A stretch of DNA of 64,000 nt from the NCBI GenBank assembly GCA_029851415.1, contig CM056742.1:102344976-102408975 (forward strand). Reading direction: 5' to 3'. Positions 11,248 to 22,319 of this stretch are shown in pieces. The notes under the pieces are model-generated. The model was not told the DNA's origin and made no database searches. It saw only the letters and a list, made by a program, of their open reading frames with translations. Position numbers and translations under genes: made by a program. Position 1 is the first letter of the stretch. Every line of letters starts with the position of its first letter. The stretch is from Eretmocerus hayati. Lineage: Eukaryota; Arthropoda; Insecta; Hymenoptera; Aphelinidae.

Positions 11248-11709
11248 TCAAAAAAATATTGGTGCTAGTTGTTTCAGCCATTCTTCCTCCTCGTTCCCCA
11301 TGACAAATATGAATATAGGTCTATCATCATAGGGCTCGCACGCGTTGAAAAGTGTCTCGTCAAATTTCCTGCTCGCTTCTGAATACGGATAAATTCCTTG
11401 ATTCCATGATAATCCATGACAGTTTTCTGTATACCATTGAGCTGTGATTCTCTCTTTCTGAGACAAATTCTTGATTGAGTAGGGGGGCATGAACAGCCAG
11501 TGTTGGTAGTCTGCCTTTTTTACATCGGCAATCAATGCTTCTTCTACAATAAATTCACCATGGTTTTTGAATCCTTGTAAATCAACGAAAAAGATGAATG
11601 AATTCCTATCAGAGCCTGATGAGCTTGGCGATGTAGATAAAGGCCCGGGCAGGTGTTGTTTTTGTTGTTCCGCTCCATTTATATTTGTCACACACTCTTC
11701 CTGGCGCAA
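11248..11709 (-). CDS. DEDD-exonuclease-like protein, Polinton 1
   Basis: A 153-residue frame with a Ser-rich N-terminus and then FFVDLQGFK, a D-x-Q motif resembling exonuclease motif I, followed by a hydrophobic block, HWLFMPPYS, WYTENCHGLSW and FVMGNEEEEWL. The same order of motifs occurs in the protein at 52653 in Polinton 2 (IDFESF, HWVT, HGIEWFEG, YGKEK). It recalls a family common next to transposon genes in insect genomes. The exonuclease idea is inference from the first motif only; no function is established. It lies on the same strand as, and 28 bp after, the capsid gene, and so may be co-transcribed. Confidence 0.55.
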   Translation of the reverse strand: MRQEECVTNINGAEQQKQHLPGPLSTSPSSSGSDRNSFIFFVDLQGFKNHGEFIVEEALIADVKKADYQHWLFMPPYSIKNLSQKERITAQWYTENCHGLSWNQGIYPYSEASRKFDETLFNACEPYDDRPIFIFVMGNEEEEWLKQLAPIFF

Positions 11710-11737
11710 GTGCTCACCCTAGGGAACCAAAATATTT

Positions 11738-12967
11738 CTAAATGACCTCGTGAACTATATTCGTCAATGCATTGTACTCAAACATTTTATCGTGAAATAT
11801 GGCGCAATAAGCTGTGGTATCTGCGGGAATATCTTCTTTAGACTCAAATTCCAGACGGATATCTACATTTGAGTTCTTTACTGATTCATTTTGTCGAGAA
11901 CAATCTATCACTATCATGAAATAAGAATTCTCAAAAGTGTATGGCGATATATTTGGATGGAGCCCCGGCAGAGATGTTTGGTGGTATGAGTGAGCAAACG
12001 AGGTAAACATGTTGTAGGCAATACTCGTATTTTCCTTTCGCGCTACATCTATATAAAGATTTTCGTACGGATAAATATTAGAATTGAGAAATAGTTCGAC
12101 GTTTGAGAGATTGCAATGATCAAAGTGCGTGACATTTTCCGTTTTCTGATTCTTTTTCTTTGTTTGTAGAGCAAGTACGACGTAGCGCGGTTTTTGATTG
12201 GTTGACTTGACCACCCATACATGTTTATTTGTCTGATGTAATATGGGGAATTCAAGCATTTCCCAGCTCCTAAAAGTGACGGGGAGATATAATCCTTTAT
12301 TCAAGATCTGAAGCATTTGCAGGCGCACCCGATCATTGGTGAGGATGTGAAGCATACACCACTGGATTTTAGATAGCGTAATTGTAGCGACCGTAGCATC
12401 CTTTGTAACCAGTACACAATTGTCATCGGTTTTTGATCGGAGCAAAATCAGCTCATGTCTCGCATTTATAATGGCTTTCTTGTAATCTTCGCGAAAACCA
12501 AGTAACTTGCTCAGTGGAATGCAGACATTAAATGAATGATCACTCGATATTTTCACGACTGGCTCAACTAGCCAGCCCATGTTGCACGCGAAATCATCTT
12601 CATTCTCGCTCAGGCAGAGCAAATTTTTCAGGCTTGTCGTTATTCCCACATTCTTGGTTTCGTCTATGGATACACCATTTATCTCGTAACGGATTTCATC
12701 AAATAAAAATGCGGGATAATTATCTATTAAAGTTATTTGCCTCTCTTCAGTTTCATTGGTAAATATTACTTGGCCTTCGATGTACAGATAGCTCTCACAT
12801 GGTAATAGATATTCTTCATTTGAATTGATAACGATTCGAATTTCATCATTCTTGCCATAACTAAGTAAATTGTGAGGAACACAAGATCTCACATCTTTCC
12901 TGATGATTTGGTCATCGTGTATGGGCTCGGCGAGCACGTCTAGTGGATTTTGATCGAAAAGCTCCAT
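11738..12967 (-). CDS. Candidate major capsid protein (double jelly-roll type), Polinton 1
   Basis: An uninterrupted 409-residue frame, one of the few long intact ones in the element. Recognisable blocks in order: EPIHDDQI, ESYLYIEGQVIF, IRYEINGVSIDETKNVGITT, FNVCIPLSKLLGF, INARHELILLRSK, FRSWEMLEFPILH, KPRYVVLALQTKKKNQ, LNSNIYPYENL, MIVIDCSRQNES and AYCAIFHD. This block order is that of a very widespread arthropod protein found in Polinton-like elements. Size and position beside protease and minor-capsid genes suggest the capsid protein, but the jelly-roll fold is inferred, not seen. No membrane segments. The start codon overlaps a small basic frame upstream. Confidence 0.65.
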   Translation of the reverse strand: MELFDQNPLDVLAEPIHDDQIIRKDVRSCVPHNLLSYGKNDEIRIVINSNEEYLLPCESYLYIEGQVIFTNETEERQITLIDNYPAFLFDEIRYEINGVSIDETKNVGITTSLKNLLCLSENEDDFACNMGWLVEPVVKISSDHSFNVCIPLSKLLGFREDYKKAIINARHELILLRSKTDDNCVLVTKDATVATITLSKIQWCMLHILTNDRVRLQMLQILNKGLYLPVTFRSWEMLEFPILHQTNKHVWVVKSTNQKPRYVVLALQTKKKNQKTENVTHFDHCNLSNVELFLNSNIYPYENLYIDVARKENTSIAYNMFTSFAHSYHQTSLPGLHPNISPYTFENSYFMIVIDCSRQNESVKNSNVDIRLEFESKEDIPADTTAYCAIFHDKMFEYNALTNIVHEVI

Positions 12968-13109
12968 TTTTGCGCACTTTGAAACCTAAAGATCGAAGAA
13001 ACTGTATACTTTTCCGACTCAGTGATTTTCTGTGACGAGGAGTTGGTTCGCGGGGAACTCGCAAACTTCTGCTGTCGAGTCCTGAGCTCCAACTGTTATA
13101 TGGAATCAT
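12912..13109 (-). CDS. Small Arg-rich protein, Polinton 1
   Basis: A 65-residue, strongly basic frame (many Arg/Ser; SRKSIQFLRSLGFKVRKNG). It sits between the minor capsid gene (overlap of 4 bp) and the capsid gene (overlap of about 56 bp). Similar small basic proteins with an L-x-x-LGFKV motif occur in related arthropod elements as I recall. It may be a DNA-binding core or capsid accessory protein, by analogy only. Confidence 0.5.
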   Translation of the reverse strand: MIPYNSWSSGLDSRSLRVPREPTPRHRKSLSRKSIQFLRSLGFKVRKNGAFRSKSTRRARRAHTR

Positions 13110-13849
13110 CCTCTCTCACGCAAATGTAATCGTATGGTGATTTCTTCGCCCCGAAAGTCGACTACGCGCCCTCTCTGATCACAAATTCGTAAAACGATGC
13201 TGTCAATTGAGCGATGTTGAACTGGAAGATAAATCACGCTATTCGGAACTAGCGATAGTTTGTAGCCCGCTGGAACGTGGGGTGTGAATTCAAAGATCAC
13301 GTGGCTCTCTTGACCGTTGACGTATGCACCCGACACGATATTACATCCAATACTGATAATATTCACTTGAATGATATTCACCGGATAAGGTGAAACATGC
13401 CAAGTTTTTCGCTCTAGAATCGCCCCACCTTGTTGATTACGATCGCAGAAGCCCAGCAGATGTCCAATATTATTTTCTTTCTCAAAATTAACCTCAAAGT
13501 CGCAATACAGTTCGCACTATGATGTATTTCGATTACCACGTAATTGTATGAGTGGATTCTTCAAAACCTCAGCCTCTGGCACGTTTTCTAGCTCACCTAG
13601 TTTCTTATTCAAAAATTCCTCGATATCAGGCAAATCGTATGCACCCACCGGTATAGTTATGACTTCGTCTTCTGCGTAGTAGAAATGATTATTTGCAGTA
13701 CTAATGTTTGGTATGGAATTATAAGTTTGAAAGTCAATAAGCCCAATTTCCAAATCTGTATCTTTATTTCGATGTTTCAGCTCGATCGGAGGGAAAAAAT
13801 CTGTCTTCAGCTCAGAATTATGAGCTGTCACGGTGAATGTTCGTGACAT
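13106..13849 (-). pseudogene. Minor capsid candidate, in-frame TAG, Polinton 1
   Basis: One reading frame runs from MSRTFTVTAHNSELKTDFFP (Met at 13849; an earlier Met lies at 13861) to FRGEEITIRLHLRERG, about 248 codons, interrupted only by a TAG at 13517-13519. After the stop the frame continues with CELYCDFEV and GHLLGF. The last 30 residues (VIYLPV...LRICDQRGRVVDF) match the closing motif of the protein at 42556 in Polinton 2 (YLPVQKTEF...KIYVKDQFGRNV), so the two are homologous. I infer a penton or fibre-like virion protein from position; no enzymatic motif is visible. Confidence 0.7.
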
Positions 13850-14400
13850 AACTCTGATCATACGTTTGATATGAACTGCGATTATATGTTATATGGAATT
13901 TGGGGCCTAGATATTCAAGTAATTCTTGTGGGGGGCGTACGTTACCCATAAAATCGAAATATTTCGCAATTTTATCACGTATAACCACAGCCGTCCAATG
14001 AGTCCCTTCTCCAGAATCGAGGTTCAGTATGAAGCATTTAATCGGCCCTGGGCCAATGAGAGTCAAGAGATCGGGGCGCATAAATATACCTTTGAAATAG
14101 CGAATATTGCGAGCTGCGTGGAGTAATTGTTGACCGGTTGTTATGCCCTTGTAGCCATTGAATTCATCTTTTTCTCTCCCTTGAAACGCGAGATCGTCTC
14201 TTGGTTTTTGAGCCGGCCCCACGCTTCTTGAAATGAGTATAGGGGTTGTAAGGATTCAGATATAATCCTTTGCCCTCCATAGCCTTGTTATGTCGAACCA
14301 TTTCATTCAATTTTTTCTGGTTGCTGCGTAGTTCATGAATATTCTTTGCGACATTGGTAACACCTCCTGCTAATGATGTGAGTGCTCGAAGACTTTCGAG
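13818..14400 (-). pseudogene. Adenain-like cysteine protease with N-terminal extension, truncated
   Basis: The upstream part (about 14400-14222) encodes LAGGVTNVAKNI, HNKAMEGKGLYLNPYNPY and a Lys/Arg-rich stretch, then changes frame near a T5 run at about 14171-14176. The downstream part has IRYFKGIFMR, the catalytic-His block SGEGTHWTAVV and YFDFMGN (Asp). Where the family has a Gln and a catalytic Cys (…CGxxC…), the protein instead ends YDQSYVTNIHRDSS and runs into the start of the minor capsid gene. The protease therefore lacks its nucleophile. It would have processed virion precursors. The N-terminal end overlaps the divergent DUF8207-like gene. Confidence 0.75.
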
Positions 14401-15226
14401 TGATCCCTCTTTTGACTCGGCTGATCGTCGTGATGAGCTAGAGCGTTCGTTGTATCGGATTGCAGAGGCTCCCGAAGAATTGAAGCAAGTCCAAGACTAT
14501 ATTTCTAAGCAGCAATTTGGAGCTCTTTCCAAAAAATATATGAATGACTTTCTCGAAAAACACGATCATCAAGATCAGATATATGGTCCCTATTACGATG
14601 GGGAGATTTTCAAAATTGGAAACCAACATTTTAGGATTACCAAGGGAACGGATGAGATTGTTATAGGTGATAATCTAAAGCTACAGGCGACGAGAGGACT
14701 CTTTGAATTATTGTTTAAGAAAACTCCCGAGTCTGGTAGCTATACTCTCGAAGCTTTAGAGAAATACAGAAGAATCGTAGAAAAATCTTCAGCCTACAAG
14801 ACAAATCACGATGCAAATGCCAAAGTCAGGACAAGCCGTGGCTCCGAATATAGTCAAATTATCAAGCCTGTCCTTGAACAAGGGCCCGGTTTCAGTCATG
14901 GGAGAAATATATCAACGCGCAGCAGAAGTATGAAAGGAGCTGGCTTGCGTCATATAAGGGAGCTACTAAAACAAGAGATGGGGCAGATGATTGTGCATCG
15001 AGATAATTATCCAGATTATCTCTACTACAATAATCCAAATCAATTAGTTGAGCGATTAGAGCTATTAGTTCGATCTAGCGAGGCGGGTAACACAGGTCTC
15101 GACAATGAGGTAAGTTAATTTAGATTGTGCAAGCACTTATGTTATATACAACATCATGGAATTTTCAGATACTAGAAATTCTTGAAGAGCTGCGAGGTGG
15201 GGGCTACATAATATAAGATATTGGCT
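14354..15226 (+). CDS. DUF8207-like protein, two exons, Polinton 1
   Basis: Exon 1 (to 15109) is open for 252 codons and includes DQIYGPYYDGEIFKIGNQ, GLFELLFKKTPESGSYT and KYRRIVEKSSAY, which recall the DUF8207 pattern of arthropod mobile elements. It ends at GAG followed by the donor GTAAGT (15110). An acceptor (TTTTCAG, ending 15178) leads to exon 2, 15179-15226, in phase 0, encoding ILEILEELRGGGYII and TAA, which extends the family-like C-terminus. The start is uncertain: the frame opens with TTG, and the first ATG is at about 14539, so a spliced upstream exon is possible. Divergent from the protease gene. Function unknown. Confidence 0.65.
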
Positions 15227-15299
15227 CCATCAAAATCCACCACTCGCGCCGGATCTTCCGACGAGTACAAATCTCCTTATCGTAAATTACGTAGACATA

Positions 15300-15596
15300 A
15301 TGGCCTCACTCAATATTATGGAGGGAAATGCAGGCAGATCGAAAAAAGACGATCAGCTTCCTAGTGTATCTCCTCTTTCGTCTGCTGAAAATACAGATCC
15401 ACGTAATAATCATCCGCAGACTATCGCGAGCGAGTCTCTTACGTCATCAGCAACAACGGCAGCAGAAGGTGGAAAGGAAGAAAGGCATACTTCTATGTAA
15501 GCTTCATAACTCAATTATCAATGACAAAAGTCTAAATTTGTAATTCTCTGCTTCAGAAACTCATCAAATCTCGATGAATATGTTCTCGAAAATTAA
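15300..15596 (+). CDS. Small Ser/Thr-rich protein, possibly two exons
   Basis: From ATG 15300 the frame gives 65 residues rich in Ser, Thr and Asn. A donor (GTAAGC) at 15497 and an acceptor (CTTCAG, ending 15556) allow a phase-2 join to a short second exon ending at TAA 15594-15596. The second exon overlaps the start of the coiled-coil gene at 15574. No homolog recognised; it could be an untranslated leader of the next gene instead. Confidence 0.35.
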
Positions 15597-16650
15597 ACTG
15601 TTTCTGCAATCGATGGTCTATGCGGTTATGGCGAGATATGATGGGCAACACCACTTCTCCAACTCAACAGACTTATCCCAACAAATACAGAAAGATCTTG
15701 CAATCAATGAGATTGCAAACAAGTTTCTCGACGATCTCACCGAGAGTGAGGCGAAATCGGTCACAAAGATTGCTGAACTGAACATGAATCTTTCCTTAAA
15801 CGCTACCGAGGGTACTATGATTTCGAAACTCAAGCAATATGATTCATACTCTTTGAGATTGGCACAAGACATGGGGAGATTCAAATCTGAAATCAATAAT
15901 GCTCGAGGAGCGATAAATTAACGTTTGTATGAACTAAGAAGTATTAAGCACGATTTGAGGGAAAAGAGCTCCACCAACGAGAATAAGCTGAGAGATCTAG
16001 AAATTGACTACCTTTTAACAAAAGATACAACATCGAGTGTTGCGCGTCTAGTGCGGGAGCACAATGAATCGTCGAAGCAAAAGTTTGCTGATATTGACGA
16101 GAATTTGTCTCGATTAAATAAAATTGAGAATTCATTTGAGATGCGGTTCGAGGATTTCCAGATTCTCTCCAAAAAGACTCAGAAAGATGCGTTAGAAACA
16201 AAATTTTGGGTTGAGAAGCAAATTCACAATCTGGAAGATCTCATAAACAAACGCATACTACCCAATGTCCTCACGATTGATGCAAAGTGTAGGAGTCTCG
16301 AGGATCGTTTGAGGCAAGATATTGCAAACGTAGTTTCAGCCTATCAGATTGTGGAAGCAGATCTTGATCAGTTATGGACAAGCATGGATTCTGCCAACAA
16401 TGAAGTGGCTGGGACGAAAATCAGTCTCACAGCTGAGGATGAAAATATTAGAGAATTTCTTGATCGCATGGAAGAAAAGATTCTTGGGCTAGAAGATACT
16501 GTAAAAAACAAGTTCCAGAATGATTCTCGAATCATAGATGGTATTGTAGAACAGTATGAAGCAGGTGATGTTCATGTCCTAAGCAAGATTGAAATATTAA
16601 TGAACAACCTGGAAAAGAAATTGAAAGAACACATACGCATTGATGAATAA
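15574..16650 (+). pseudogene. Coiled-coil protein with in-frame TAA, Polinton 1
   Basis: A single frame of about 358 codons with one TAA at 15919-15921. The part before the stop has a short hydrophobic N-terminus; the part after it is almost entirely heptad-patterned coiled coil (for example SSVARLVREHNESSKQKFAD and LEDRLRQDIANVV), rich in Glu, Lys, Leu and Asp. No enzymatic motif. Such a protein may be structural or a scaffold, but this is a guess. Convergent with the polymerase gene, separated by about 350 bp of AT-rich sequence in which I see nothing else. Confidence 0.6.
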
Positions 16651-16997
16651 TTGTCATCCGAATAAATCTTGAAGCAGTGAATCATAATTTATGCTTGCAT
16701 CATTAGAATGTAATAAAAATACTCCTCAATTCGATTTGATTTCTTCATTATTACACCCAGACATTCTAAATATCCATTACTTTCTATAAAGTTCGTTTTC
16801 AATGGAGCTGGTTATACAACTCGATGCTCGGGCCATCGTAGTGCATTAACAAATAATTGTATTGTACACGTGTTCCTTGAAAAATGAACATAAGATTGTG
16901 AAATAGTATATACGCTTATATCATCAAGATGTGATGAAATTCCTCCCCATTCTGATACATTCTCTCATTATCACTCTCAGCGAATATCTCCACAAAT

Positions 16998-19900
16998 CTA
17001 TAATTTATTATCAGATTTGAAAGAAGATTTTCCCGCGAAAGAAGCGGGTACACCTCGACGACCCCACGGCAAAGTATCCATATTCTTATCCAAGATATAG
17101 CGTTTATGATCGATTGGCTGGAGTGCTCTTTTATCCTCTATAATACTGTAAACATTATGTGCCTGGCTTTTTATATGCCTCTGCTGACACCTAAATATCG
17201 TATGGTCAAACAAGCATGATTCGTAATTATCAAAGGTGAGCTTGTCTCGTAAAACCCACTTTTAACCCCTTTTGCAACCTTATGCTCTTCATCATCCGAA
17301 TCAGTTTTGAAAGCGTACATTTTCGAACACAATCCCACAAACTCGCTGATTATTTTCCCGCCATACTCATCTTTCATGAATTCTAATCACTGCCCATTCA
17401 TTTGCACGATGCCATAGGGATTCGGCATAGGATAATTCGAGGTATCAAATCTCTCCGCACAATCTCGTTTGTTAAATTGACGTAAACATCGTCACAAATT
17501 AATTCAAAGGCGAATGAGTTAGTATCTGAATAGAGAAGGGAGCATGATTCACCCTTTTCTGTATCGAATTGTTTCAACATATACTCATCATAAAAGTCAT
17601 ACATCAATCTTTTCGATAGATCCGGGATCGCCTGGTCAGCGTATATCGGTTTGTTCAAATAAGCGAAGGGCTTTCTTGTCTCTACAGCACCAAGATTCTC
17701 GCCAAAAATTATAAGTCTCTTGAAGAGAGGATCCGAGACAGCGCGTTCAATACCGCGTTGACCTTCCCACTCGGTTATTAATCTGACATCCACCCTATGT
17801 CTCACGTTTTCCATCAACTTACCAAAAGTACTATTATTACAGAGTTTCCAGAGATTTTTCTCAAATTTTTGGGTTGCGGCTTGTCGCAAGGCTGTATTGA
17901 ACTCGATAAAGCCTTCCAGCCAATCTGACTGCTCAAATTGAAGAATTCTCCAGATTTTCGTGCATATCAAGCCATGATCTAATGCCTGTTTCAAATTTTT
18001 ATAATGGATTATGTATTTTTTTGTCATACAATGTAGTCATGAGTCTCGTGAACTTTCCATCGGTAGCGTAGGGAGGACAATTTTTCTCGGGGCAAAAGGA
18101 ATAGGCAGCGTCCTGCTCATGCAAATCACGCGGATATTTGAGATCAACTTCCAGCAAATATCCAATGTCCGAATCATCGGAAATATTTTTCACATCAAAG
18201 TTTGATACGTCTTCGAGAAATTTGAAGCCGCATCCAGGGAGTGTTTCTCTCATTAACGTCCCATATAAGTTGTTATAGTCATAATTCAAAATATACTTTG
18301 ACAGGTGATTTGGATCATAATTTTTCATGTACTTATTATTCGCCTTTGAATAGCGCTTTGAGCACAGCGTCAAACCTTCGCGCATGCCTCTCTCGATGAA
18401 GAGCATCATCTCTATATCGGTTATCAATTCCAGAGTTACCCCCGTCATCTTCTACATTGCGCTCATGGCAAGAGATGGAAGGGTAAAATAATGAGCGGGA
18501 TCTAGCTTGTAATTTTCCGGGCAACAATTTCCAAAATTTTCAAATATATCGCACAATGTGAGCACATCAACCTTCAGATACAAATCCGAATAGGCCCATA
18601 GATTCTTGCATTTCATTGTGTGCCAAACATCTTGTGCATGCTCATACATCTCCTCTGTAATATCACTTTCCGTGAGAGAGTTGAAAAATTTATTTCGAGA
18701 TGGCAGCTCCTCCTCGTCCAACTTTTTAATACAAGTGATGTAATCGTAGGGGAAAACGCCTTTCTTTCTCAATAACGGGAAAACTTTGCGATTTTCAGGC
18801 TCGGTTTGGAACAAGCTCAATTCATAGGCAATATTCTTTTTTAAATAGTGCATATTCTCATCGTCAATAAGCGATGCCAAGTTCTCAATACTAGCATTCA
18901 GGAATTTGAACGAATCAATGAAATTGAATCGTATTTTCGAATTCTCCATTGATAAAAGATATATATTTCTCGATTGACTCTGGTATTAAAGTCACTCTAC
19001 CCCGAATCACGCTACAGATATCTTTGATTAAAGAATGGCTATCATACGAGGCTGATCCGTGTAGCACGACAACAACAACGGGCGGATCAACGCAGTGAAG
19101 TTTGCAAATTGTATGTGCGGCTCCGCGATACTTGCCCTCACCCCTATGGTTATGGTCGATCACTTTGACCAATGGATCCGTAATTTCCTTCTCGCAGAAA
19201 TGACATATGTTAGTGGCCTCGTAGTTCCTCCTATCCTCCGCAGTCATCATGAGAGGAGCTGGATTATCAATCTCCTGATGCATAAAATGATTATGTGGGA
19301 AATGTGCATTCATAGTGTCATGATATTAACAAATTTCACTCACTTCTTCGATATCTCGAGCAAGCCGCTCAAGGTCTCGGGCAAAGTTTTTAACGCAATT
19401 GCGCCCTCGATGCCGCTTGTAGTAGTTTTTGTCCTCATCATAACGGTGTGATAATAATAGCCCAAAGAATATGGAAAGTGTTTACGAAATGCTACACGTT
19501 CCATGTGGGCTTTTTTCTTGAAGCGAAATTCTTCGAGATCATAATAATCATCGAATTCTAGCTCCTTGCTACATTCGCCCATGGAAAAATCATTGTTCAT
19601 ACTCTGTTCACTCATTTTGCAATCTTCCTCGTCGTCAGAGTCATTCGAAAACTCGCCGATTTCATTACGTTCTTGGAGCAGACACTCTAGGTCAGCGTAG
19701 ATTATACACGGCATCGGTTTTTTTTTCATAATGCTCAGTAAATCTCAAAAATTTTTCATCTTCTTCAGGGAGCCTGATTGGCTGCTCATTGAGAGCTGCA
19801 CAATCATTGCTATGTCTATCGAACTTCTCCTCCGAATTGAAACAGTGTTGGCACGTGTCGCACAAATAGGTTTTGTGTGCATGCCGGCTTATTTGACTCG

Positions 19901-20507
19901 AAAGTAGACGAGATGGGTCCCTGATTGTGCAATAATGCATCTTACCTTCTTTTTCCAGCAAGAGAAGGCGTACAGTTTTTCGCATTTTGGATGACTTTTT
20001 TCTTCTATTTTCCGACTCATACACTAAATAGACTTGCTCATGTTCCTCGTCACACTGATAAACGTAAACACATATCTTAGGATTCAGTCGCTCAAACTCG
20101 GGAATATCTTCGAGCGCCACGGGAGAAGTAATATCCCCGAAATTAATCAACATATGCTTCCAAATAGGATATGAAGAACGCTCATTCTGCCTGGAACTCT
20201 TCTTAACACATGGTTCCCATCCCGCAACAATGCTACATGCAAAACAATCATTCTTCTTACACCTGATATTCACCACAGCTGATTTTTTGCGGATAAAATC
20301 TGGCGTAGGTATAAAGGATGATCCTCGTATAGGATTGGTTTTCACGATGTTGGACTTGATGTCAATAATTTCCTCGAGCGCCCAGCCCGACTCCATCTCA
20401 TTGAAATCATAGATTCGATCCATTATTGTCTTGATTCCTTGGTCATACCACTCTTCCACATTAGTTGTTTTATAGAAAGCTCGATATGGTACTCTGAAGT
20501 GCTTCAT
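16998..20507 (-). pseudogene. Protein-primed DNA polymerase B (Polinton pPolB), heavily broken
   Basis: Replicative polymerase of Polinton 1. From N to C: a domain with SGWALEEI and GSSFIPTPDFI, a C2H2-like zinc finger (CDTCQHCFNSEEKFDRH), exonuclease motif I (IIYADLEC, about 19700), DHNHRGEGKYRGAAH, RFNFIDSFKF, palm motif A (DYNNLYG, about 18275), motif B (KLCNNSTFGKLMEN, about 17840), motif C and the C-terminal FVGLCSKMYAF, PIDHKRYIL and DTLPWG. Motif C reads YSDTNSF where DTD is expected, so one metal-binding Asp is Asn. There are at least five frameshifts (including the T9 run at 19718-19726 and the T7 run at 18016-18022) and in-frame stops (TAG at 18452-18454, TGA near 17390). It cannot make an active enzyme as it stands. 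Confidence 0.9.
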
Positions 20508-20564
20508 ACTCCTCTAGCCATTACTCAAAGTAAAGTAGGCATGAAATGTTGAATCAGCTTTTAA

Positions 20565-20999
20565 TCATCTGAATTCTTGAATCAAGTTACTGAGGTGATC
20601 GACAAGACGAGGTTTTGCATCTGAGGAAAAAGATGCAGGCTCGAGGTGGTTGATATTACCTACAACAGCTGATCTATACCTCCTCTTGAATGCAGATTCG
20701 GCTTCAAAGAAAATAATTCTCGCACGTCTATCTTCCGCTTGCTCTCGCCGTATAATTGAAGCGATTCTTGTGGCAGAATGAAGCTTGGCTTCGAGAGAAG
20801 CTATATTTCCTGTGCTCCATCCATGAAAATCCCTTGCTGATAATGCTTCTTTCAATATCTGGCACAACTTTGCCACATTCTTCTGCAATTCCGTGACCCG
20901 TGATTCGTTGCGGATGAATGTTGCATCGTTTCGGAATCTCTGAAATTCTTCGTGGACTTGATCTTCAATCTTCTGAATTGTTCCAAATAGTTGAGACAT
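20565..20999 (-). CDS. Unknown 144-aa coiled-coil protein, Polinton 1
   Basis: An intact frame from MSQLFGTIQKIEDQVHEEF to LIQEFR, highly charged and helical, with Arg-rich patches (RREQAEDRRARI). It lies 57 bp upstream of the polymerase gene on the same strand and so could be the first gene of that transcription unit; a terminal-protein or accessory role is conceivable but has no sequence support. Confidence 0.45.
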   Translation of the reverse strand: MSQLFGTIQKIEDQVHEEFQRFRNDATFIRNESRVTELQKNVAKLCQILKEALSARDFHGWSTGNIASLEAKLHSATRIASIIRREQAEDRRARIIFFEAESAFKRRYRSAVVGNINHLEPASFSSDAKPRLVDHLSNLIQEFR

Positions 21000-21194
21000 T
21001 TTAGCTGTGAAATAGATATTGATCGAAAAAACGCGTGCCTCAACTGGGAACGAGCTCTACCAACTAATGAGAATAGATTCGAGACGTAGAAACAGAAAAT
21101 AGCCAGGTGCGGGTCTACTTGACTGATAATGTCCGATACAAAAATATTGAGGAGTTGTTTACTCCATCAGTGAACAAGGAGAGGGAAAAATCTG

Positions 21195-21551
21195 ATGGGA
21201 TGCTATGACTATTTACTCCCCAAAGACTCGCACGCAGTCGTCAGAATGTCGTGGTCGCGGTTGAATGCTCATTCATTCTACCCGAGAACGCGCAAACCGA
21301 GTGAGCTTGTATTGGACGTGAAATATAGAGTTAAAAATATCAAACTCATCACATCATCGAAAGACAAAACCAAAAAATTTGCTATATTATCGCTGCGTGA
21401 TCCAACCAGTGGAGAGATTTTCAACATTTTCCTACCAGATCACTTATTAGAGGAAATATCCGAGAATCTCGAATCTTTAAGAAAAGATTTGAATACAAAA
21501 CCAATATTTTTCACTTGCCCAGAAGCTGGAGCTTTTGAATTTATAGAATAA
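21195..21551 (+). CDS. Possible OB-fold (single-strand DNA binding-like) protein, Polinton 1
   Basis: An intact 118-residue frame. The centre reads ELVLDVKYRVKNIKLITSS, FAILSLRDP and EIFNIFLPDHLLEEI, a beta-rich pattern resembling a small arthropod-element protein whose core looks like an OB fold. It is divergent from the 20565-20999 gene across about 195 bp that should hold both promoters. The single-strand binding role is inference. The next gene starts 8 bp after its stop, so they are probably co-transcribed. Confidence 0.45.
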   Translation: MGCYDYLLPKDSHAVVRMSWSRLNAHSFYPRTRKPSELVLDVKYRVKNIKLITSSKDKTKKFAILSLRDPTSGEIFNIFLPDHLLEEISENLESLRKDLNTKPIFFTCPEAGAFEFIE

Positions 21552-21559
21552 AGGAGAAA

Positions 21560-22082
21560 ATGGAGTGTCAGGAAGAACTATAGGTCGAAGGAAGCCCAAA
21601 CGGCTTAGATGGGGCTGCTGAAGACGCAGAAAAATTCGAGAAGGAACTTGCTCAAAAACAGGATGAAGAAGAAACAGGGGCAAATCTCGTGGACGCGGCG
21701 ACTCAGACTAAAGGCACCCTCGAAACAGAAACTAATATTCAACAAAATGAAGAAGTTGTGGTGGGTACTTCTGATACAAACAGATCGGGGAGGCTTTCAT
21801 CACTGCTAAGTGATGACGATGATGATGATGACAGCGAGGATGAGCCTCAAATAGTCTTCCAAGAATTGAGCAATGTGCCTTTCCAGAGCGAGTGAGTAAT
21901 TCACAAAATCAAAATATCATTACTGTGGATGAGTTTCTCATGTTCAAGTTTCCATTAGATTCATGGGGGAGCGTGAGAAACTATATGCCCGTCTGGGCTT
22001 GAGTATTGAGCCAGTGGGAGGGTGGAAGAGGTCATGTTCTTGTGAAATGGAAAAAGCAAGCAAGAAAGGAAAATCGGAGTAA
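21560..22082 (+). pseudogene. Acidic two-exon protein with in-frame TAG, Polinton 1
   Basis: From ATG 21560 the frame meets TAG at 21581-21583 (codon 8) and then runs on through a Glu/Gln-rich segment and SSLLSDDDDDDDSEDEPQ. A donor (GTGAGTAA) follows at 21892, and an acceptor (TTCCATTAG) ends at 21958. The phase-2 join leads into GEREKLYARLGLSIEPVGG and a Lys-rich end with TAA at 22080-22082. The polyacidic tract suggests a nuclear or histone-mimic-like protein, but nothing specific is recognised. Confidence 0.5.
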
Positions 22083-22319
22083 GCAGCCCAGTTTTGAAAA
22101 AAAAAAAATGTAAATGTTGTGAGCATGAGAAATGAATGAGGATAAGAGAATTATATGAGTATATTTGATCGAGGCTTGTAATATTCCTAATCATACTCTT
22201 TGGATTAACTAACCAAGCTTTCCGAAGCCTTTGTATCTATACGCCAGTGTTTTGTAACATAGCAAAAAGTTGAAAATCATAAAAAATTCTGACTCATAAA
22301 AATTCCGAAATGGAAATGT

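Noticed and set aside
10847..11332. 161-aa plus-strand frame
   Set aside because: It overlaps the minus-strand DEDD-like gene and reads as low-complexity Ile/Ser/Tyr-rich sequence; a shadow frame.
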